A DNA stretch of 64,000 bases, taken from Peromyscus leucopus (taxonomy: Eukaryota; Chordata; Mammalia; Rodentia; Cricetidae). The stretch is taken from assembly GCF_004664715.2 (NCBI RefSeq), contig NC_051069.1, forward strand, positions 79,196,647 through 79,260,646, in the 5' to 3' direction. The notes beneath the pieces are model-generated. The model saw only the letters and a program-made list of their open reading frames with translations. It was not told where the DNA came from and ran no database searches. This document shows, piece by piece, positions 58,077-64,000 of this stretch. Every line of letters begins with the position of its first letter. The stretch's first letter is position 1. The translations under genes and the position numbers were made by a program.

Positions 58077-59034
58077 TAAGGCATTGGAAAAGCAACTAAA
58101 ATAAGTTTGAGGAGACAAATCAGTCATTAGACCAAGACTGAATATTAACATAGATGGTAGAGCTATCACATATGAAACTTAATGTTCATTAAGTTTTCAA
58201 ATTTTTTAATAGAATACAAAAAAGAGCAAAAAAAAAAAACCAACCAGTAATGTAAGCAGAAAGATGGATATACTGAGAGAGAATCAATAGAATTCTAGAA
58301 AAGAGAAAAAAAAAAAACAGAAATGAAGCACTTACTCTATTGGAGCTTCAGTAGACTTAACATGGCCAAGGAAATAATAGTGGATCTAAGGATAAAATAT
58401 AAAATAGTAATAAATAAATTAGTATAATTTCTAAATTGAAATGCAAAAAGTAAACTAAAATCATTGAAAAAAAAAAAAACACCCAAGAACAGGGTGATAT
58501 CAATGATTGCTTTCTCCTCCAATAGTATGTAATGTACCTTCCAGTGTCATGACTGCTACTTAGTAGAGAGTGGTTTCAGTTGGAAACCTGCTCAATTTCT
58601 CCATGTTTGATGATGTAAGTAAATTGTATGTTCAGCCATAAGGTCTTACTATCAGATTATTGAGAGTAACCAATAGCATTGGCAGTAGTCTGTGATGCAC
58701 CCTTAGTAGGCTGTGGGATGCACCCTTACGGCCAATGACTCAACAAAATGTAATTAATTTCTGGCACTGGGGGTTTTACTTGGTGGCATAAGATGCCTAG
58801 CTAGGGCATTGTCTCCCCCATTATACCGTGACTCCATTGAAATACCTTTAATGTTTGTATATGTTTTAGGAAGCTTCTACAGTAGTAAGTTTCCACATGA
58901 CTTTTTTAAGACCTTTAGTTTCCCTCCCCATGTTCCTTCCTTTACCCTGACCTCTGATAGCTCTCCTAATTTAATCCCCCAAGTATGCTTTCCTCTTTAT
59001 CTCTTTATAACACTATCCTATATTCCCCCCCCCC
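57746..59034. other. Unannotated AT-rich sequence around an (AC)n tract
   Basis: Several A-runs (58230, 58308, 58470) and no recognised transposon. The 98-codon frame at 58809-59105 runs into the B1 and has no motif. Confidence 0.45.
58030..58074. repeat. (AC)n microsatellite
   Basis: About 22 perfect AC units. Confidence 0.97.
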
Positions 59035-59212
59035 TTTTTTTTTCTTTTTCTCGAGACAGGGTTTCTCTGTGTAGCTTTGCGCCTTTCGTGAAACTCACTT
59101 GGTAGTCCAGGCTGGCCTCAAACTCACAGATCCGCCTGGCTCTGCCTCCCGAGTGCTGGGATTAAAGGCGTGCGCCGCCGCCGCCGCCACCGCCGCCACC
59201 ACCACCCAGCCC
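59035..59212 (-). mobile_element. Young-looking B1 SINE, antisense, with GCC expansion
   Basis: T-run 59035-59051, then gagacagggtttctctgtgt, gtccaggctggcctcaaact, cagatccgcctggctctgcc and gctgggattaaaggcgtgcg. Nearly consensus. At the head end, the short GCC/CCA stretch of B1 has grown to a run of about 11 triplets (59173-59206). Confidence 0.95.
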
Positions 59213-59598
59213 CCTTGTACTTTTAAAACACAAATTCTATGTCACTTCCTAGTCTTCATAGTTTTGCATGTATCTCCTACATAAAACTCAAGATGTCCAA
59301 AAGGCAGGAAAACAGACATATTTCATCCTCCAGAGTGATTAAATTATTTAGATACTGCTCAAGACCCTTTATATGGTTTTATTGGTTTTAATTAAACTAA
59401 TGCTAATTATAGAAAAATGCATTTTTTTTAGGTTGTATATTTTTCTAATTACTCTGAACCAGTTCCTGAGAATATTCTAGTTCCATTGTCCATGCTCACA
59501 GCATTGGTCACTCCATTTAGGGGATAGTATTTTTCATTATATAGTAATAGAGTCTAGTATTTTGAAATTAATGATATTACCTTAGCTTCCCATTTTTT
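59213..59598. other. Unannotated AT-rich sequence
   Basis: No recognised element. Confidence 0.5.
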
Positions 59599-59950
59599 CC
59601 TTATTAGTTTCTTATTGCTATGACAAAACATCACTTACCTACATAGCAGTTTAAAATAGCACAAATGCATTATTGTATAATTTTTTAGATGAGATGCCCT
59701 AAGTTGTTTCACTCAGAATTGTCTTTCTTCTCAAGGTCTTAGGTTATGACCAGTCTCTTGACTTCCACATTTGAGGTGCAGCTCATTTTCTTTGGCTCCC
59801 TTTCCTAGTACCACATCACTCTTTTACCTCCTGCTTCCGCTTTCCTGTGATTTTTTTATTTAGCTTTGACTAATTGTCTCTTCTAAGGGTTCTTGACATC
59901 ACACTAGGTCCACTTGTAAATTTGGGACAACTTCTTCATTTCTTAACACA
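59599..59950 (-). mobile_element. Mammalian MaLR LTR (MLT1/MST-like), antisense
   Basis: ttagtttcttattgctatga, tagcagtttaaaatagcaca, tacctcctgcttccgctttc and ttgacatcacactaggtcca follow the reverse order of the family. Ancient and diverged. Confidence 0.55.
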
Positions 59951-61150
59951 GCACATAAGGTTCCTTTGTTAAATAAAGCAATGTATTAAGATGTAAACAA
60001 ACATCTTGGGAATAGGCAGTATTCAGCTTACTGAAGTCTCCAAAATTATTATGCTTTCTTGTTTTCTTCTTTTTTTGTTTGTGTTTTTCTCTACTAAGAA
60101 TTATATATACAAATCATGAAATCATCAATTTACTGAAACCTATATCATCAAGTAAGAATAACACTAATTTCATCATCAATGGAATAAAGTCATCCAAAGT
60201 GGCCTAAATGTATTATGTTTTTAATTTACAAAGATGGGAAACAAAAAGTGTTTGTGTGATGCACAATCTAGCCATTAACAATTCTTAGGACTACTTAACA
60301 AAGTGTGTTTTGCCACCACACATTTCCTTTCCTACCTAACACTTCCTTGTGTGTATTATATGGACTCTTAAGCAAGCTTATTTGTGCTCTGTAAGGTCCT
60401 AGCTTTCAGAAATCTTACACTGTTCAGCTGGAAGAGAATGCAGGCTTTGTCCTGTGACCTTTTGTAATTTATAAGTCTAAATGGATTGAGTAGCACTAAA
60501 TAATTAATTTATGTTGTGTTTAAGCCCTTTGCTTTTATACTTTACACCCTAATTATTACGAGTTCCTTCCTTGTGCAGCTCTTTGGTTCTCTAACCTAAA
60601 TCAGGCTAATACAGACTCGTGCCCCAATTATGGTGATATCTTTCCCTTAACCTTGGCAGAAGGAACATTATGGTAGGTCAAAAAGTATCTTTAGTTTCAT
60701 TGAGAAATCAAGTCACCAGGGAATTGTGCTCATGGCTGTAGTGTTAATTAGTTTCTCTGTGAACGTATTTTGTGGGTTAGTTAAGATTCAGACAGTCTCT
60801 GCACTTAAATAAAAATATATGCCCTAATATGCTAACACCAGTCAAATGTGATTTTAATTTAATGATTTTTCCTTGTGAATCAAGTAATTAGTTCTGTTCA
60901 TATTTTAACTAATTAAGACAAAACAACCATGAGCACATCTCAGTAAGCCATGCTAATTTGTTCTGTTACAAAGGTAAGATAAATTGAGAAGTGACTGCCA
61001 CGTTCCCCCTCCATACTGAATGCAGGAGAATAGGCAATAAGTGGCTTCCGGTTGAAATCTGGGACATCTAACTCATGATAATATCACATCCCCAAATCAT
61101 GAGCTACATGAAAAAGGAAATGGAGAAACTTTGAATGAAAGAAAACTAAA
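59951..61150. other. Unannotated AT-rich sequence
   Basis: No transposon recognised. 60800-60960 is dense in TAATTA-like and ATTTAAT motifs with few simple repeats. Confidence 0.45.
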
Positions 61151-61152
61151 GG

Positions 61153-61360
61153 AAAGGGCAGAGAGCTGGCTCAGTAGTTAGGAGCACACCTACTGCTCTC
61201 CTAAAGGATCTGAGCCCTGTTCCCATTGCCTAGGTGGTTTAAAACTTGCTGTACCTCCAGCTCTAGGGGGTCTGATGCCTCTGGCCTCTTAGAGCACCTG
61301 CACTCACATGCACATACTCACATTTGGATACAACTAAAACAATAAAAAACTAAAGAAAAG
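61153..61360 (+). mobile_element. B3 SINE, sense
   Basis: gggcagagagctggctcagt, gttaggagcacacctactgc, tgctgtacctccagctctag, ggggtctgatgcctctggcc and an A-rich tail (aaaacaataaaaaac). A nearly complete element. Confidence 0.9.
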
Positions 61361-61669
61361 AGTTTGTAAATATACTCTCCATAAAGGTTCCCATTGCATA
61401 GTCATATGTAAATATTGTCATAGGGGTGGGCTCCTCTAGTGGGTATGTCCCCCAGCAAAGAAAGTTATAGTGTGCAACCTTACTGCACACAGCAACTGAT
61501 CTTATATTAGAGGCTAAGAAAATACTTTACAGCTTTATAATGTAAGCTCTGTACACATTGAAATATTTTGAGTTATCTTCTATGTCCCTGAAATGAAAAC
61601 AGTGGATTTGAATCATAACCTGGATTAATGAAAATATATTGACAAAATCCTGCAATATATAAAAATATT

Positions 61670-61883
61670 TAAAAAATATCTCTTTATCTTATGTGTGTTT
61701 CACCTGCATTTATGTCTGTACCACATATAGGCCTAGTTCCCATGGAGGTCAAAAAAGAGTGTTGAATCCTTTGGAACTGAAGTTACAGGTGGTTGTAAAC
61801 TGCCAAGTGAGTCTCGGAAATAGAACTGAAGTCCTCTGGAAGAGCAGCTAGTGCTCTTAACCACAGAACAATCTCTCTAACCC
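61670..61883 (-). mobile_element. B3 SINE, antisense
   Basis: cttatgtgtgtttcacctgc, atttatgtctgtaccacata, gaactgaagttacaggtggt, gaagagcagctagtgctctt and ccacagaacaatctctctaa. Complete but diverged. Confidence 0.9.
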
Positions 61884-62430
61884 TCTGCAATATATTTTAT
61901 ATTGGATATGCAGATATTTGTTTTAAACCTGAAACTTGCAAGGAGAAAGACCAAATTCACAACTGTCCAGTTAAAGCAGGCTTTCTTAAATACTGGCCAG
62001 GAAGATGGACACTGGTCAGATCCATCCATGGTATTCCCAGCAAATGCAGCTGAATTAGGTCAGTCAGATGCTCATAAAGGCAAAACTCACAAGGCTACAG
62101 TACTTCCCACCTTTGTCCAATGGGGACAAGTGAACATCCTGATGTACTTCCTACCTACATACCCCACACCTTCACATGATAAAGCACATCCTGTGCATTT
62201 GCAATAACCAGCCTTGTTTACTGAAATGAAAACGTGACTAAAAAATTAAACAAACAAACACATGTTATTTTACATGAACAGCCCCCAGCAGTCCAGGAAG
62301 TTCTTTGTCCTTGGACAAGTGGGGCTTACAGGTTAACTTTCACCCTTACATTTACAAATAATTTATTACATATATATAATATAGATATTTGTTGAATCTA
62401 TATTATATGTAATATAGATATTTATTCAAT
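61884..62430. other. Unannotated sequence
   Basis: A 101-codon frame (61902-62207) has no recognised domain. An AT-rich near-palindromic stretch is at 62370-62425. Confidence 0.45.
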
Positions 62431-62435
62431 CTCTA

Positions 62436-62489
<54 letters not shown>

Positions 62490-62502
62490 CCTATCTATCT
62501 AT
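62431..62502. repeat. (TATC)n microsatellite
   Basis: About 16 tetranucleotide units with one TACC interruption near 62490. Confidence 0.97.
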
Positions 62503-63312
62503 TTCAACTTTTGGGTTGCATGGAGCCTAGAAATATATTTATTGATGAGGGTACTATAGACAGACAATATGTGTTTGTTTAGTATATAATGATTCATTGT
62601 GGAAGTTTGAATGTTTTCACCCTGCTAAGTATCCAACTCTCCAAACCTCCTTTTTATGGTAGAACTTAATTAATTCCCTTTTAGTCTGAGAGACAGAGAT
62701 TTGCTTCCTAGTGTGCAAATACAAAATGGACTAGATTCTTCCTGTCCCTAGTGTAGAACAACTAATGGAAGCAGAAAAAAAATCCTTTGATCTTGGCAGG
62801 ATCAACAAAGTCCTCTCAGTTCAGAAGCTGTTGGGCTGAAGTCAACTGTAGAAACCTCAGGGAAGATGGTCCAGATACTGCCAAGCATCTTATTGGTGTA
62901 TTTTGACCAAGAGCAAGCCCAAATTTGAATTTTCCACTTCCCTCCCTGATCTTCCAACTGGTTGTAGTCTTTGGTTACTAGCCTGTCTGTAGTCTGTTGT
63001 GTGTGTTGGACTGGCTTTTGTGTTATGCATGTGTCAGTGACTGTCCCTATCAAAGGACATTGCTCTGTATTTATTGAACAGTGTAGGGAACATGGTATCT
63101 GAAAGGAATGAGAGATACTTTTTCAAAGATCTTTAACGGAGCTTTACAAGGAAAGAATTATTTTACTGGCCCTAACTGATCCAGAATAGCACTCAAAATT
63201 GCAAACAGATGTTACCAATGTATATTCACACATTGTTTCCCACAATTATAGTGGATACTGTTTTGTTTAAGGTTGCTTTTAACCTGATGGCTGCTTTCAG
63301 CAAAAGAGTGCC

Positions 63313-63356
<44 letters not shown>

Positions 63357-63619
63357 TCTTGGTCAGGAGAATAATTTGAGATTAGAGTTATGCATTTTGC
63401 TGAGGTTGTAAAAGCTGATTACATGAGAAATCTAAGGCAAAGTAAGGTTTGTTACATTGCTTTCTTAAAGGTAACTTAAACAAGCTGAGCACACAGTAGG
63501 ATATCAGGTTAAATACATAACCTTAATGATCTCCAGGTATAACATAAAATCCACTGCAAGGTTTAGCAAAAGTTCAGTCTCTTTCAAGGGAAGAAATATT
63601 TTCTGAAAATATATCACAA
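62503..63619. other. Unannotated sequence around an (AC)n tract
   Basis: No recognised transposon. An antisense 83-codon frame (62802-63053) lacks any motif I know. Confidence 0.45.
63313..63354. repeat. (AC)n microsatellite
   Basis: About 20 perfect AC units. Confidence 0.97.
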
Positions 63620-64000
63620 CTTTCTATTTTTGTAGACTTCTTTATACAGCACCCATAAGTGGAGTCATCCAGTAATTTGGCTTTCTGTACTGGTGCCATT
63701 TCATACAATATAACATACTCCAGGTTAACCTAGTTCATCACAAATGACAGGATTTCCTTTTGCTTTTAAAGAGGGAGAATGGTTCCTTGAGTGTTTATAC
63801 TATGTTGGTTTGACTTGTGCATGAACAGATCTTGTGCACTCTGTCACAATTTCTGGGAGTTCATTTGAGTAGCTATCCTGCTATGGACAGGAGACAGTTT
63901 CCTTCTAGTCATCCACCACCTCGGAAATTCTTTCTAATCTCTCTTTCTCAAAGATCTCTAAGCTTTGGGAGGAGGGTATGTGGTATATATGTTTATTTAG
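63620..64000 (-). mobile_element. Old L1 fragments, antisense, cut by window edge
   Basis: 63640-63780 (cataagtggagtcatccagt, aggttaacctagttcatcac, gatttccttttgcttttaaa) is an ancient L1 3' region. 63790-63975 (cagatcttgtgcactctgtc, gggagttcatttgagtagct, ctatggacaggagacagttt) matches the Lx 3' UTR family of 40640-41770. Confidence 0.6.

Noticed and set aside
1..64000. CRISPR arrays, operons, phage or plasmid features
   Set aside because: Sequence composition and SINE/LINE content are mammalian; the only tandem arrays are microsatellites, 37-bp L1 monomers and one 86-bp duplicate.
1..64000. A novel multi-gene system
   Set aside because: No long non-transposon reading frames, no clustered genes and no spliced exon pattern that I could support by eye.

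Overview
This window looks like intergenic or deep intronic DNA from a muroid rodent, most likely a cricetid (vole, hamster or deer-mouse type). The evidence is the mix of B1, B2, B3 and ID SINEs, the rodent hAT element URR1, rodent-type L1 elements and their long 3' UTRs, class II ERV LTRs with 6-bp target duplications, and MaLR LTRs. A composite LTR/B1 repeat near 39.5-40.0 kb is one I associate with cricetid genomes. I found no convincing host protein-coding exon, tRNA, rRNA, CRISPR array or bacterial feature. The only long reading frames are L1 ORF1 and ORF2 remains, so 'gene' here means transposon gene. All family names come from sequence recall, not a database search.

Layout. 0-5.3 kb: AT-rich unique sequence with a few old SINE, LTR and L1 fragments and a (TG)n tract. 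5.35-13.94 kb: two L1 elements inserted at the same point in opposite orientation. An almost full-length antisense L1 (5367-11780, with 5' UTR monomers, ORF1, ORF2 and a B2 inside its endonuclease region) lies directly beside a 5'-truncated sense L1 (11811-13925). Both have their own target-site duplications. 14.0-22.1 kb: dense nested LTR, Lx-type L1 and B3 insertions. 25.7-28.3 kb: a young antisense L1 with a 680-codon open ORF2 tail, closely similar to the 11.8-13.9 kb copy but inverted. 29.5-37.7 kb: a URR1 transposon split by an internally deleted ERV, a duplicated LTR segment, and an ERV with a 3' LTR but no recognisable 5' LTR. 39.5-45.1 kb: composite LTR/B1, an antisense L1 3' UTR, MaLR, MER5A, and an ancient L1 carrying B1, URR1 and a second B1. 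45.1-49 kb: a direct 250-bp duplication of unknown origin and two ancient L2 copies. 50-64 kb: further L1, LTR, B1, B3 and MaLR fragments and microsatellites in AT-rich sequence.

There is no gene network to describe. The interest is the insertion history, which target duplications and nesting allow to be ordered at several places. The best candidates for a second look are the shared palindromic L1 target site at 11796/11797, the 250-bp direct duplication at 45.1/46.3 kb, the two related but differently terminated ERVs, the 37-bp L1 5' UTR monomers, and the loss of about 75 endonuclease codons at the B2 insertion. I did not find a novel enzymatic or defence system.
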